Source: Paenibacillus alba (GTDB lineage: Bacteria > Bacillota > Bacilli > Paenibacillales > NBRC-103111). Taken from it: 64,000 nucleotides of DNA. The DNA is taken from positions 62,001 to 126,000 of the forward strand of contig NZ_JABMKZ010000020.1 of NCBI RefSeq assembly GCF_013204855.1. Direction: 5' to 3'. A model generated the notes under the pieces. The model was not told the DNA's origin, did no database searches, and saw nothing but the letters and a program-made list of their open reading frames with translations. A program made the translations under genes and the position numbers. This document shows, piece by piece, positions 53,874 through 63,061 of this stretch (positions within the stretch are counted from its first letter, which is position 1; each line of letters begins with the position of its first letter).

Positions 53874-53929
53874 AAAAGACCGTTACTCCCCTCTCAACAC
53901 ATTGAGAGTCAGGTAACGGTCTTTTTTTC
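53872..53929. terminator. Bidirectional terminator between the CDF and LacI-family genes
   Basis: Stem GACCGTTAC/GTAACGGTC with an inner CTCTCAA/TTGAGAG hairpin, flanked by AAAAAA on one side and TTTTTTT on the other, so it can serve both converging genes. Confidence 0.92.
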
Positions 53930-54987
53930 TATGCAATAGTTGACTTCCGTACGATCATGTCCAGATCAATCAGCAGTTCATGGCCAATGGCGCGAGGCAA
54001 ATGCTCTTCAAGAAGCAGCGTGTTCTCTTCGTCCAAGTCCTCGCCAATCTGCTTCATAAGAAATGCCGCAACCAGGCTGGTTTGCAAATCTACGGGCATA
54101 TCGAAGCTTGTTATAGCCGGAAAGCTCGCTTTGGAATAGAGCTCGTTATCCATCCCGATCAGCTGCACATCTTCAGGTACCCGGATGCCTCGCTCATGGC
54201 AGAGTGCCAGAATCTCCAGCGCCAATGCGTCATTAAATGTGTAGATGCCGATCGGGCGGCATTCTCCGCTCAAGCGCAGCGCCTCATCCAATGTGCGGGC
54301 AACACCTAGTTCGCTGACATCTAGTAGAGCATGTACAACGGGTTCAGAAGCATTGCCAAGTCCTGAAAGGAAACCTTGGATACGCTGATCATTCGCTCCC
54401 ATTCCGTTGCTTTTGCCAACGTAGATGACGGAACGGCAGCCGCTATTGAGGAAAGACTGCACCGCTTGCGTAGAGGCCTTCGCGAAATCCAGATTAACAG
54501 CTAATTGGACGATTTCTTCCGGCCAGCCCCAACCATTAAAGATGACAAGCGGGGTGCCGCCTCCAACGAGCTGCTGTGTCGACTTCATGCTCATCGCCAG
54601 CCCATGGCTCACTAAGCCATCCACCCTGCGCTGCAGCAAATGTTCGAGATGGCGCTGCTCGATCTCCGGATCCATGCCAGCTGCTGAAAATACCGATAAA
54701 TGATAACCGAAGCGATGCACCTTCTGTTCCAAGCTCTCCGCGAAGCGGCCATAATACCCGCCAAAATGTGGAATGATGAGCCCTAATTCATAAGAACGGC
54801 GTCGACTCAGATTCGTCGCCATCACATTGCGCCGATAACCTAGCCGCACAATGGCTTCTTCCACCTTGCGTATCGTTTCAGGCGCCATCGGCACCTTCCT
54901 GCGATTCAAGACATTAGACACCGTAGCTATAGATACGCCGGCTTCTGAAGCCACATCGATAATTGTAGGCTGTTTACTTTTGCTCAT
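53929..54987 (-). CDS. LacI/GalR-family transcriptional regulator
   Basis: 352 residues. Helix-turn-helix and hinge at residues 1-60 (TIIDVASEAGVSIATVSNVL, VEEAIVRLGYRRNVMA), then a periplasmic-binding-like effector domain (LGLIIPHFGGYYGRFAESLE, DGLVSHGLAM, VQLIGMDNELYSKASFPAIT). Such proteins usually respond to a sugar. No obvious target operon adjoins it; its neighbours are a metal exporter and a chemoreceptor. AAGGGAAG precedes the ATG. Confidence 0.92.
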   Translation of the reverse strand: MSKSKQPTIIDVASEAGVSIATVSNVLNRRKVPMAPETIRKVEEAIVRLGYRRNVMATNLSRRRSYELGLIIPHFGGYYGRFAESLEQKVHRFGYHLSVFSAAGMDPEIEQRHLEHLLQRRVDGLVSHGLAMSMKSTQQLVGGGTPLVIFNGWGWPEEIVQLAVNLDFAKASTQAVQSFLNSGCRSVIYVGKSNGMGANDQRIQGFLSGLGNASEPVVHALLDVSELGVARTLDEALRLSGECRPIGIYTFNDALALEILALCHERGIRVPEDVQLIGMDNELYSKASFPAITSFDMPVDLQTSLVAAFLMKQIGEDLDEENTLLLEEHLPRAIGHELLIDLDMIVRKSTIA

Positions 54988-55082
54988 CTGACTTCCCTTC
55001 TTAAAACACTTACACTTATTTTATCGAGAAGCAAAACGCTCGTCAAATGAGCAAAGGCTGGCAATTCTGAAGAGATCTCATT

Positions 55083-56819
55083 CTACATTTTAAAATTGTT
55101 TATCAACTGTTTCATCTGGTCAGACATTTGACTTAACTTCTGGGCAGATAAAGCAATTTCTTCCATTGAAGCTAACTGCTCTTCCGTAGCCGCAGACACG
55201 ATCTGCGCTGCTCCCGCCGTATTGGATGACACCTGCTCCATCTCCTGCAGAGCTGCCGAAATTTCTTGCGAGCTGGCAGACATCTGCTCGGCAGCCGCCG
55301 AAGTCTCTTCCACCTGCATAACAACACTTCGTGTCGCTTGCAATATACGTGTGAAGGCTTCTCCTGTTTCACGAATAGCAGCAACACTTGCTTCCACTTC
55401 GTGTTCTCCTTTTTGCATCGATCCCACGGCGTATTGGATATCATTCTGAATGTCTTCAATCAACTCCGCCACTTGAGCGGCAGAATCGTTGGAGCGCTCA
55501 GCTAACTTCCTAATTTCACTGGCCACAACAGCGAATCCTCTGCCGTTCTCCCCTGCTCGCGCAGCTTCAATCGAAGCATTTAACGCTAACAAATTGGTTT
55601 GTGCGGAAATTTCCTTTATTGCCTCTACAATCTGTCCGATTTGCTGAGAGCGGTCCCCCAACTGATGGATAACCCCGCTTAAGTCCCCAACCGTGCTGCT
55701 TACTGCCGTCATTTGTACCGTGGACCTCAGACTTAATTCATTGCCGTTCTCCGCTTCCTGAAGTGTGCCGACCGAGGCTTCGAATGCCGTGTTGGAAGTA
55801 ATCGCTATGCGCTGGATACCCGTCGACATTTCCTCCATCGCTCTTGACGTTTCTTCAATACTGCTCGCTTGTGTTTCATTACTAGCAGCCACTTCAGTGA
55901 TCGCATGTGAAGTCTGATTCACCGCTTGCGTCGTTTCTGAAATGATACTGGAAAGCGTCATGGAAGAAGCAGCCAACACATTGGCGCTCAAAAGCTGGTT
56001 CCCTGCAAGCTCTCTTAGGCTATCGGATAACGTATTGAAAGAGCTCGCAAGCTGCCCCGTTTCATCACGACTGGAGACCACTATTTGCTCACCGCTCAAA
56101 TCCCCTGCGGCCATGCGCTCTGCCTGATCAGCCACACGAATTATCGGTCTGGAGATATGAAGCGCGAAGAAAGTGAAAAGCGTTATGCCTACTACCGAAC
56201 AGACAATCAGTGTGATTAGCATAGCAGATAAAATATGGCGCTGCCCCGCATCATAATCCTGCATATAGGAACCTGCACTAATAATCCAACCCCAGGAAGT
56301 CGATAGCTCGCTATAAGTAAGCTTGCTCGCTTCTTTTTTGGAATTAGGTAGCGGCCAATCGTAATAAGTGAATCCCCCGCCTGTTTGCGCTGTTTTAATC
56401 ATATTTTGAATGTAATGCGTGCCATCGGTTGTTTGCTTATCCCAAATATTTTGACCTTCCAGCAGCGGATGTGCCAGGAGATTGCCTTTTTCATCCATAA
56501 TGAAAAAGTAGCCATTCTTACCCAAATCAATATGTGTATTAATGGGCCTTGTATTATCTGCTCGTTTCTCCCCTAACAGCATGACGCGCAGTTGGTTCTG
56601 AGCATCTTCTTTGGTAATAACCCCTTTTTGTACCGCTTTATCTAATGAATTCAACATCTCAGTAGCCAGTCTCACGTTGTTCTTCAGACCTGTTTCAATG
56701 AGTGCGTGGGTTGAATCCCCAGAAACCTTATTTGTCACTAATCCCAGCGCAATTATCGGGACCACTAATAACAGGAAAGATACGAGCAAAAGCTTTCTAC
56801 GAATCGTTAGTTTAATCAT
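55083..56819 (-). CDS. Methyl-accepting chemotaxis protein with extracellular Cache domain
   Basis: 578 residues. Transmembrane segment at about 8-30, Cache-type sensor (about 35-190; [20 protein letters not shown] and [16 protein letters not shown]), second membrane segment at about 200-222, HAMP (about 225-280), and a signalling hairpin with the conserved tip [20 protein letters not shown]. The ligand is not evident. GGAG precedes the ATG. It stands alone. Confidence 0.94.
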   Translation of the reverse strand: MIKLTIRRKLLLVSFLLLVVPIIALGLVTNKVSGDSTHALIETGLKNNVRLATEMLNSLDKAVQKGVITKEDAQNQLRVMLLGEKRADNTRPINTHIDLGKNGYFFIMDEKGNLLAHPLLEGQNIWDKQTTDGTHYIQNMIKTAQTGGGFTYYDWPLPNSKKEASKLTYSELSTSWGWIISAGSYMQDYDAGQRHILSAMLITLIVCSVVGITLFTFFALHISRPIIRVADQAERMAAGDLSGEQIVVSSRDETGQLASSFNTLSDSLRELAGNQLLSANVLAASSMTLSSIISETTQAVNQTSHAITEVAASNETQASSIEETSRAMEEMSTGIQRIAITSNTAFEASVGTLQEAENGNELSLRSTVQMTAVSSTVGDLSGVIHQLGDRSQQIGQIVEAIKEISAQTNLLALNASIEAARAGENGRGFAVVASEIRKLAERSNDSAAQVAELIEDIQNDIQYAVGSMQKGEHEVEASVAAIRETGEAFTRILQATRSVVMQVEETSAAAEQMSASSQEISAALQEMEQVSSNTAGAAQIVSAATEEQLASMEEIALSAQKLSQMSDQMKQLINNFKM

Positions 56820-56998
56820 AGCTCTTCACTCCATTCGACAAAATTCACGTTTTTATTAGTAAATATTGGCACCAGCTCCCTTTCAGACTAATACTATTAG
56901 ACTATAAATTCAAATTTTGAGACCTAAAAACTTGAAGATGCTTCATTTATTTTGACCATTCTGTGAAGTTCTCTTTCTATACGGGAAGCGAAAAAATT

Positions 56999-57188
56999 AA
57001 CAGGCTGCTGGATCGCCTTGAGGTAATCGATCAGCCTGTTGATTTAAATAATAGAAAGTCTTCTCTGGCTTCCAGCAGCCAGGGAAGACTTCTCAGGGCG
57101 GGGATCTTTCCTGAGACTGCCTTTTTGGCAGGCTCAGGAGGCTTTTGGCTACTTTTTGCGGCTGAGACTGCTTTTTTGGCGGGCTCAG
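56999..57188. repeat. Cluster of four palindromic (REP-like) elements
   Basis: Hairpins at 56999-57040 (AACAGGCT/AGCCTGTT, with inner GATCG/CGATC), 57056-57091 (AAGTCTTC..GGC with GCC..GAAGACTT), 57110-57138 (CCTGAG..GCC/GGC..CTCAGG) and 57161-57188 (GCTGAG..GC/GC..CTCAGC). The last two are imperfect direct repeats of each other. The first could end minus-strand transcription (AATTTTTT follows). No gene is supported in 56820-57254. Confidence 0.6.
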
Positions 57189-57215
57189 CTTGTTTTTCGG
57201 GGGTTGAGGGGGAAC

Positions 57216-57248
57216 AATAAAAAGCCTGACCGGCAACCGGCCAAGCTT
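57216..57248 (-). terminator. Terminator of the guanidine-riboswitch ABC operon
   Basis: Hairpin GGCCGG-TTG-CCGG with outer AAGC/GCTT pairing, followed on the minus strand by TTTTTATTG, just after the ATPase stop. Confidence 0.75.
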
Positions 57249-57254
57249 GCTCTT

Positions 57255-58061
57255 TCACTCCTCATGATGCCCAATCAGCGAAATGATCTGCTTCTTCAGC
57301 TTCATGAAGGACTCTGAATCCTTCACGTCTTCGACTGCGCGCAAGCCAGGCGGAATCACGATTTCTTTGCGAATCGTGCCTGGATGGGCCTGCATTACGT
57401 AGACACGCTGAGAGAGGAAGATAGCTTCCTCGATATCGTGCGTAATGAAGACAACGGTCGTCTTCTCCTTCTCCCAGATGCGCAGCAGCAGCTCCTGCAT
57501 CGAATTTTTGGTCTGCGGATCGAGCGCGCCGAAAGGCTCATCCATCAGCAGCACCTCCGGATTGTTAGCCAAAGCCCGTGCAATCGCCACGCGCTGCTTC
57601 ATCCCGCCCGAGAGTTCCTTCGGCAAGGATCGCGCGAACTTATGCAAGCCCACCAGCTCCATGAAATGATCGGAGATGGCCCGCTTTTCAAACAGAGGAA
57701 CACCCTTCAGCGTCAGTCCGAACTCGATGTTCTCCCTTACGGAGAGCCATGGGAACAGCGTGTAGCTCTGGAACACCATCCCGCGATCGGCGCCGGGACC
57801 ATCAATTTCATGCCCAGAGATGCTCAGCGATCCGCTCGTCATCGTCTCCAAACCCGCAACAATTCTCAGCAGGGACGACTTCCCACATCCAGATGGACCA
57901 ACGAAGCTAACGAACTCATGGGCATCCACATGAAACGAGACTCTATCCAACGCGACGAACTGGGATTTTTTCGTGTTGTATACTTTTGTCACATCGGTAG
58001 CGCTAATTTTACTCACGGCAGCAACCGTTTCACCAAAGGGCATTCGATTCAAAGCATGCAT
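57255..58061 (-). CDS. ABC transporter ATP-binding protein (nitrate/sulfonate/taurine type)
   Basis: 268 residues. Walker A GPSGCGKSS, Q-loop MVFQSYTLFPWLSVRENI, signature LSGGMKQRVA, Walker B VLLMDEPFGALD, H-loop FITHDIEEA. SsuB/TauB-type. It powers the permease and binding protein encoded just before it. The operon is preceded by a guanidine-I riboswitch, so the imported compound is probably related to guanidine rather than sulfonate. GGAGGG precedes the ATG. Confidence 0.93.
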   Translation of the reverse strand: MHALNRMPFGETVAAVSKISATDVTKVYNTKKSQFVALDRVSFHVDAHEFVSFVGPSGCGKSSLLRIVAGLETMTSGSLSISGHEIDGPGADRGMVFQSYTLFPWLSVRENIEFGLTLKGVPLFEKRAISDHFMELVGLHKFARSLPKELSGGMKQRVAIARALANNPEVLLMDEPFGALDPQTKNSMQELLLRIWEKEKTTVVFITHDIEEAIFLSQRVYVMQAHPGTIRKEIVIPPGLRAVEDVKDSESFMKLKKQIISLIGHHEE

Positions 58062-58064
58062 GAT

Positions 58065-58883
58065 TTAACGCCCTCCTTCCAACCATGGAAAAAATCTACG
58101 ATGACAATAGGCGAATGTTCGATCCGTAAGCAGCCCAAGCAAACCAATTGCGATAATTCCAACGAAGATAAGATCCGTGTTGAGAAACCGCTGCGCCTTC
58201 ATAATCGAGAAGCCAAGTCCGCTGCTAGCCGCAACCAGCTCCGCGACGACCAAATACGTCCAAGCCCATCCGATAATCAAACGCATCGTGTTCATCAGAT
58301 CAGGCAGCAGCGCTGGGATCAGCACCTTTTCGATAGCCTGCCAGCGATTCGCCCCCAAGGTATACGAGGTTTGCAGCAAATCATTGGATACCGAGCGGGT
58401 ATTATCTGCAACCATCAGCATGAGCTGAAAGAAGCAGCCGATGAAGATTACGATGACCTTCGCCCACTCGCCAATCCCCGCCCAAACCATAATCAGCGGA
58501 ATGAACGCCGTCGCCGGCATATAGCGAATAAATTCAGTCGGAGGTACCAGCAGCGCTTCAGCGAAACGAAATGTACCCGCCAGTATGCCAAGCGGAATTC
58601 CTAATAGACAAGCAAGCAAGAACCCCGCGCCTACTCGAAAAATACTGATGCCCACATGATGCCAAAATACAGCGCTTTGCAGCTGAATCATGAACTGAAT
58701 AAGCACTTGATCCGGCGTAGGCAGAAACGTGCGATTGACGAAGTTACCATAACTAAGCAAACTCCAAAACGCCAAAACCAACACAACGATCAGCACAACA
58801 CCAGACATATACGTTCTACGATGAATATCGCCCCGTATGGCAAACAACGTAGATTTGCGTCTCTTTTTGATAGTCGTCTCCAT
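58065..58883 (-). CDS. ABC transporter permease (nitrate/sulfonate/taurine type)
   Basis: 272 residues, about six hydrophobic segments, SsuC/TauC-like. The ATPase-contact loop is present (LLQTSYTLGANRWQAIEKVL). The N-terminus is basic and cytoplasmic (TTIKKRRKSTLF). Three bases separate it from the ATPase gene. GAGGGTG precedes the ATG. Confidence 0.92.
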   Translation of the reverse strand: METTIKKRRKSTLFAIRGDIHRRTYMSGVVLIVVLVLAFWSLLSYGNFVNRTFLPTPDQVLIQFMIQLQSAVFWHHVGISIFRVGAGFLLACLLGIPLGILAGTFRFAEALLVPPTEFIRYMPATAFIPLIMVWAGIGEWAKVIVIFIGCFFQLMLMVADNTRSVSNDLLQTSYTLGANRWQAIEKVLIPALLPDLMNTMRLIIGWAWTYLVVAELVAASSGLGFSIMKAQRFLNTDLIFVGIIAIGLLGLLTDRTFAYCHRRFFPWLEGGR

Positions 58884-58903
58884 AGAGCACCCTCATTTCA
58901 CTG

Positions 58904-59926
58904 TTATTTCTTGCGCTCCTTGAGCACCTCTTCAACAAAGTGGCCATCCAGGAAGCTATCTGCCTTTGGAATGGACGTCAGCATATCCAGCCCCTTCAGG
59001 AATTCGGCTGTCTTCTGTAATGTGAATGGCAAGGATTCATAGGAATCGCCTTTTTGGAAAGCTTTCACATTATCCTCAAGCTGGAAGATTTTCACGCTAT
59101 CTACGCCAGCTTTGTATTCATCAACCGGTGTCTCAGCCGCCTTAGCCATAATCTTCAAGGATTCTTCCGGATTTGCCTTCCAGTAGTCCAGCGCATCGAA
59201 CCACGCGTTAAGGATCTTTTTGACATCATCCGGGCGATTTTTTGTGATTTCTTCTTTGAAAACGAGCAGATCAGGAATAAGTCCAGGCGTGTCTTTGGAT
59301 GAAAATAAAAGTTTGCCCTTACCCTCTTGAATCGCTTTGCTGAGGAATGGTTCCCATAATACCGCGGCATCCAAGTTGCCCGAAATGAAAGCCGGTCCGG
59401 CGTCGTTCACTGTCATATTCGTATAAGCGACATCTTTCTCTGCAAGTCCTGCTTTCTCAAGCGCAGTTAGCATTAAGAGATGATCAACTGTTCCAAGCTC
59501 TGTGGCGACTTTTTTCCCTTTCAAATCCTTCAGTGAATGAATGCTCGGTTTCACCACAACCCCATCTCCGCCATTGGAGTTATCGTTCACTAGTACGGCT
59601 TTCAGCTTAATGCCTTTACTCGCAGGAGCAAGCGTGTCGCTTAATGTTTGGCTATTCGCATCCACCTTGCCAGAGGCTAGCGCCGATAAGGAATCACTAT
59701 AGACAGGGAACCAGACCAGATCTACCTTCACCCCGTTTTTCTCGAAGAAGCCTTTCTCCTTCACTAAATACCAGACAAACCAACCTGGCCATGGACTAAG
59801 CGCCAATTTGATCGGCTCACCGCTGTCCCCTGACTTGGTGCTTGCCGCTTCTTTGCTCGTGCATCCGCTAACTACCGTAAACGTCAATAACACGGCCATC
59901 ATCAGAAATACCATTCTTTTTCTCAT
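58904..59926 (-). CDS. ABC transporter substrate-binding lipoprotein (SsuA/NMT1-like)
   Basis: 340 residues. Lipobox TFTVVSGC after a hydrophobic segment. Binding-protein fold of the NMT1/SsuA type: LALSPWPGWFVWYLVKEKGF, VDLVWFPVYSDSLSALASGK, and LKDLKGKKVATELGTVDHLL. First gene after the riboswitch. GGGAGA lies before the ATG at 59926; upstream in-frame codons to 59950 lack a site. Confidence 0.92.
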   Translation of the reverse strand: MRKRMVFLMMAVLLTFTVVSGCTSKEAASTKSGDSGEPIKLALSPWPGWFVWYLVKEKGFFEKNGVKVDLVWFPVYSDSLSALASGKVDANSQTLSDTLAPASKGIKLKAVLVNDNSNGGDGVVVKPSIHSLKDLKGKKVATELGTVDHLLMLTALEKAGLAEKDVAYTNMTVNDAGPAFISGNLDAAVLWEPFLSKAIQEGKGKLLFSSKDTPGLIPDLLVFKEEITKNRPDDVKKILNAWFDALDYWKANPEESLKIMAKAAETPVDEYKAGVDSVKIFQLEDNVKAFQKGDSYESLPFTLQKTAEFLKGLDMLTSIPKADSFLDGHFVEEVLKERKK

Positions 59927-59957
59927 TCTGATTCTCCCTCTCCCTGTCAACTGGTAA

Positions 59958-60098
59958 AAAGAAAAGCCCAGGATGATATCATGTTCTGATATCCTCCCGG
60001 GCTTTTATCCCTCCGTGTGCACGATGAAGCGTCATCGTGTGTCTTCTCTTGGACCAGACCAACAGCCTTCATTCTGCCGCGGAACCCTAGAAAACATG
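59958..60098 (-). promoter_or_regulatory. Guanidine-I (ykkC) riboswitch with terminator expression platform
   Basis: On the minus strand the conserved blocks appear in order: CTAGGGTTCCGC, GGTCTGGTCCAAGAG, ACACACG, CACGGAGGGATAAAAGCC and CCGGGAGG. The last block overlaps a long terminator stem (AAAAGCCCGGGAGGATATCA with its complement, 59961-60006) followed by CTTTTTACC. Guanidine binding to such RNAs prevents termination. ABC operons of this type are a known gene association of the class. The 59927-60257 gap holds this element and the upstream region of the small ORF. Confidence 0.88.
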
Positions 60099-60193
60099 TG
60101 TGCTATGAAATTGGTACGGAGTCTTACATTTGTTATTATCATACTTACATCTCGACCGTATGTCAATATACTTAACATAAATTAAAAATTATA

Positions 60194-60223
60194 TTGTCAA
60201 ACACATCTTATTTGTAATAATAT
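60194..60223 (+). promoter_or_regulatory. Possible promoter of the small ORF
   Basis: -35 TTGTCA (60194-60199), 18-base spacer, -10 TAATAT (60218-60223), about 35 bases upstream of the small ORF start. Confidence 0.45.
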
Positions 60224-60257
60224 ATAACACATAACCAGTCTGACGGAGGTGTTTACG

Positions 60258-60443
60258 ATGTATTCGATTCATTTCCACATTCACATGTTAGATATTCAAC
60301 CAATGAAACCGACTTCATCTTCAATAACAAGTCCTTTCATACCTGTCTTGCAAGAAGGGCACACACTTTCCCAGCATCCTCTCTCGATTTCCCCTATAAA
60401 TAAGGAAGATTCATCAACAACAGATTCCTCCACTTCACCTTAA
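60258..60443 (+). CDS. Small hypothetical protein, 61 residues
   Basis: ATG at 60258 with GGAGGTG six bases upstream, a promoter candidate ahead and a strong terminator behind, so it looks like a real single-gene unit. The protein starts MYSIHFHIHMLDIQP, then is Ser/Thr/Pro-rich and ends SSTTDSSTSP. No membrane segment or known domain is recognised. A start at 60249 in the same frame overlaps the ribosome-binding site and is unlikely. Confidence 0.5.
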   Translation: MYSIHFHIHMLDIQPMKPTSSSITSPFIPVLQEGHTLSQHPLSISPINKEDSSTTDSSTSP

Positions 60444-60462
60444 TCCTCATTCACATGCAGAA

Positions 60463-60506
60463 AAGCCCGACATCCTGTCATTCAGGACATCGGGCTTTAT
60501 TTTTGC
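60463..60506. terminator. Bidirectional terminator between the small ORF and sdhB
   Basis: Stem AAAGCCCGA..TCCTG / CAGGA..TCGGGCTTT with a five-base loop. TTTATTTTTG follows on the plus strand and TTTTCTG on the minus strand, nine bases from the sdhB stop. Confidence 0.9.
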
Positions 60507-60514
60507 AATACCGA

Positions 60515-61279
60515 TTACACGCCTAACCATTTCTTGAACAAATGTTTCGTTGTATCTGCATTCAACGCTGCGATAGAAGTCGTAAGCGGAATGCCTTTCG
60601 GACAAGAGCGTACGCAGTTCTGTGAGTTTCCACAGCCCTCAATACCGCCATCTGTCATCAGCGTATCCAAACGCTCGTCTTTGTTCATTTCACCCGTTGG
60701 ATGCGCATTGAAGAGACGAACTTGGGATAACGCGGACGGTCCGATAAAGGAGTTCTTGTCATTCACGTTCGGACAAGCTTCCAGACAAACGCCGCATGTC
60801 ATACATTTGGACAGCTCGTAAGCCCATTGACGCTTCGACTCGGCCATACGCGGCCCAGGTCCAAGATCATACGTACCATCGATTGGAACCCATGCTTTCA
60901 CCTTTTTCAAGGCATTGAACATGCGTCCGCGGTCGATAACCAAGTCACGCATTACCGGGAACGTGCTCATCGGCGCTACGCGAATTGGCTGCTCCAGCTT
61001 ATCAACAAGCGCCGAACAAGCTTGGCGCGGTTTGCCATTGATAACCATGGAACAAGCGCCGCAAACTTCCTCTAGACAGTTGGATTCCCAACAAACCGGA
61101 GTCGTCTTTTGGCCGCTGGCGTTTTTCGGATTACGTTGAACTTCCATCAAGCCGCTGATGACGTTCATATTGGAGCGATAAGGAATTTCAAATTCCTCTG
61201 TATAAGGTTTGGAATCTGGACTCTCTTGACGAGTCACGATAAACTTCACTGTTTTTTGTGCGCTTAGTGTCTCAGCCAT
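60515..61279 (-). CDS. sdhB: Succinate dehydrogenase iron-sulfur subunit
   Basis: 254 residues, membrane-associated electron-transfer subunit of complex II. The [2Fe-2S] ligands are seen in CWESNCLEEVCGACSM and the [4Fe-4S]/[3Fe-4S] ligands in CMTCGVCLEACPN, GCGNSQNCVRSCPKGI. Resembles B. subtilis SdhB. GGGAGG lies upstream of the ATG; it follows sdhA after two bases. Confidence 0.97.
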   Translation of the reverse strand: MAETLSAQKTVKFIVTRQESPDSKPYTEEFEIPYRSNMNVISGLMEVQRNPKNASGQKTTPVCWESNCLEEVCGACSMVINGKPRQACSALVDKLEQPIRVAPMSTFPVMRDLVIDRGRMFNALKKVKAWVPIDGTYDLGPGPRMAESKRQWAYELSKCMTCGVCLEACPNVNDKNSFIGPSALSQVRLFNAHPTGEMNKDERLDTLMTDGGIEGCGNSQNCVRSCPKGIPLTTSIAALNADTTKHLFKKWLGV

Positions 61280-61281
61280 GA

Positions 61282-63045
61282 TTAATGTCCTCCCTTTTTC
61301 TTCTCCGTGGAGTAGTCACGCTTCCGCGGTGCAATCAAAGATACATCAATGTCTTCATAGCTGATTTTCGGACCATCCGGCGTCCAATCGGCAATTGTCG
61401 TTTTCATGAAATTCTCATCATCACGCTCGGTGAATTCCGGCTTGTAATGCGCGCCGCGGCTCTCGTTACGCAGCAATGCGCCAAGCGTCATCGCTTCAGC
61501 CAATTCGAACATATTCCAAAGCTGGCGTGTGAACGCAACCCCTTGGTTGTTCCAACGTGCCGTATCGGTGATGTTGATGTTGTTGTATCTTTCTTTCAAA
61601 TCTTTGATTTTACCGATGGTATCTTCCAAACGATCGTTGTAACGAACAACCGTCATGTTCGCGTTCATCATGTCACCAAGCTCTTTGTGCAGAACGTAGG
61701 CGTTTTCTGTGCCATTGTTCATTTTGAGCAGGTTCTCATAACGATCTGTATGACGTTTCTTCTCGCGATCAAACACGATGGAAGATGTGTCGTCGGCATG
61801 TTTCTCTAGACCGCGGATATATTCAACCGCTTTAGGACCGGAAACCATTCCATCATAAATCGCCGAAACGAGCGAGTTCGCACCCAGACGGTTCGCACCG
61901 TGATGCTGATACTCACACTCGCCAGCCGCGAAGAGACCTGGAATGTTCGTCATCATGTTATAGTCAACCCAGATTCCGCCCATGGAATAATGAACCGCCG
62001 GGAAAATCTTCATTGGGATTTTGCGTGGATCGTCGCCCATGAATTTCTCGTAAATCTCCATGATGCCGCCGAGCTTGATATCAAGCTCTTTCGGATCTTT
62101 ATGAGAAAGATCAAGGTAAACCATGTTCTCGCCGTTGATGCCAAGCTTCTGGTCCACACAGACAGAGAAGATTTCACGCGTTGCAATATCACGCGGCACC
62201 AAGTTGCCGTATGCCGGATATTTCTCTTCCAGGAAGTACCAAGGCTTGCCGTCTTTGTATGTCCAAATACGACCGCCTTCACCACGCGCGGATTCAGACA
62301 TCAAGCGAAGCTTGTCATCTCCCGGAATCGCAGTCGGGTGAATTTGAATCATTTCCCCATTGGCATACTTAACGCCTTGCTGGTAAACCGCACTTGCTGC
62401 TGTCCCCGTGTTGATAACAGAGTTCGTTGTTTTACCAAAAATAATCCCAGGACCGCCTGTAGCCAAGATAACCGCATCAGCCGGGAACGTTTGAATTTCC
62501 ATGCTGCGCAAATCTTGAGCTGCGATACCACGGCAAACATTGTCGTCGTCCAAAACGGAACCAAGGAATTCCCAGTGCTCGAACTTCGTTACGAGACCTG
62601 CTGTTTCCCAGCGGCGTACTTGCTCATCCAGCGCGTACAAGAGCTGCTGACCAGTCGTTGCGCCCGCGAAAGCTGTACGGTGATACTTGGTTCCACCAAA
62701 ACGGCGGAAGTCAAGAAGACCCTCTGGCGTACGGTTAAACATAACGCCCATCCGGTCCATCAAGTGAATAATCCCTGGAGCTGCGTCACATAATGCTTTA
62801 ACAGGCGGTTGATTCGCTAAGAAATCTCCGCCATAAACTGTATCATCAAAGTGCTCCCATGTGGAGTCACCTTCACCTTTGGTATTCACCGCGCCGTTAA
62901 TGCCGCCTTGCGCACATACGGAGTGGGATCGTTTCACAGGTACCAAGGAGAACAATTGCACATGAACCCCGGCTTCTGCTGCTTTAATTGTCGCCATGAG
63001 TCCCGCAAGGCCTCCGCCAACGACGATGATTTTCGAATTAGCCAC
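61282..63045 (-). CDS. sdhA: Succinate dehydrogenase flavoprotein subunit
   Basis: 587 residues. FAD-binding N-terminus VVGGGLAGLMATIKAAEAG, the FAD-His region SVCAQGGINGAVNT, active-site HPTAIPGDDKLRLMSESARGE written in part as IQIHPTAIPGD, and FAAGECEYQHHGANRLGANS. Oxidises succinate to fumarate. GTG start behind GGGAGG. Middle gene of sdhCAB. Confidence 0.97.
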   Translation of the reverse strand: MANSKIIVVGGGLAGLMATIKAAEAGVHVQLFSLVPVKRSHSVCAQGGINGAVNTKGEGDSTWEHFDDTVYGGDFLANQPPVKALCDAAPGIIHLMDRMGVMFNRTPEGLLDFRRFGGTKYHRTAFAGATTGQQLLYALDEQVRRWETAGLVTKFEHWEFLGSVLDDDNVCRGIAAQDLRSMEIQTFPADAVILATGGPGIIFGKTTNSVINTGTAASAVYQQGVKYANGEMIQIHPTAIPGDDKLRLMSESARGEGGRIWTYKDGKPWYFLEEKYPAYGNLVPRDIATREIFSVCVDQKLGINGENMVYLDLSHKDPKELDIKLGGIMEIYEKFMGDDPRKIPMKIFPAVHYSMGGIWVDYNMMTNIPGLFAAGECEYQHHGANRLGANSLVSAIYDGMVSGPKAVEYIRGLEKHADDTSSIVFDREKKRHTDRYENLLKMNNGTENAYVLHKELGDMMNANMTVVRYNDRLEDTIGKIKDLKERYNNINITDTARWNNQGVAFTRQLWNMFELAEAMTLGALLRNESRGAHYKPEFTERDDENFMKTTIADWTPDGPKISYEDIDVSLIAPRKRDYSTEKKKGGH

Positions 63046-63061
63046 TTCTGTTCACCCTCCC

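Noticed and set aside
57031-57258. Minus-strand frame with Pro/Ala/Lys repeats after the ABC ATPase
   Set aside because: It reads through the terminator at 57216-57248 and the palindrome cluster; the apparent protein repeats come from the DNA palindromes.
57384-58604. 406-codon plus-strand frame
   Set aside because: Exactly antisense to the ABC ATPase and permease genes, no ribosome-binding site, His/Arg/Gln-rich nonsense composition.
61900-62793. 297-codon plus-strand frame
   Set aside because: Antisense to sdhA, whose identity is certain; no initiation signals.
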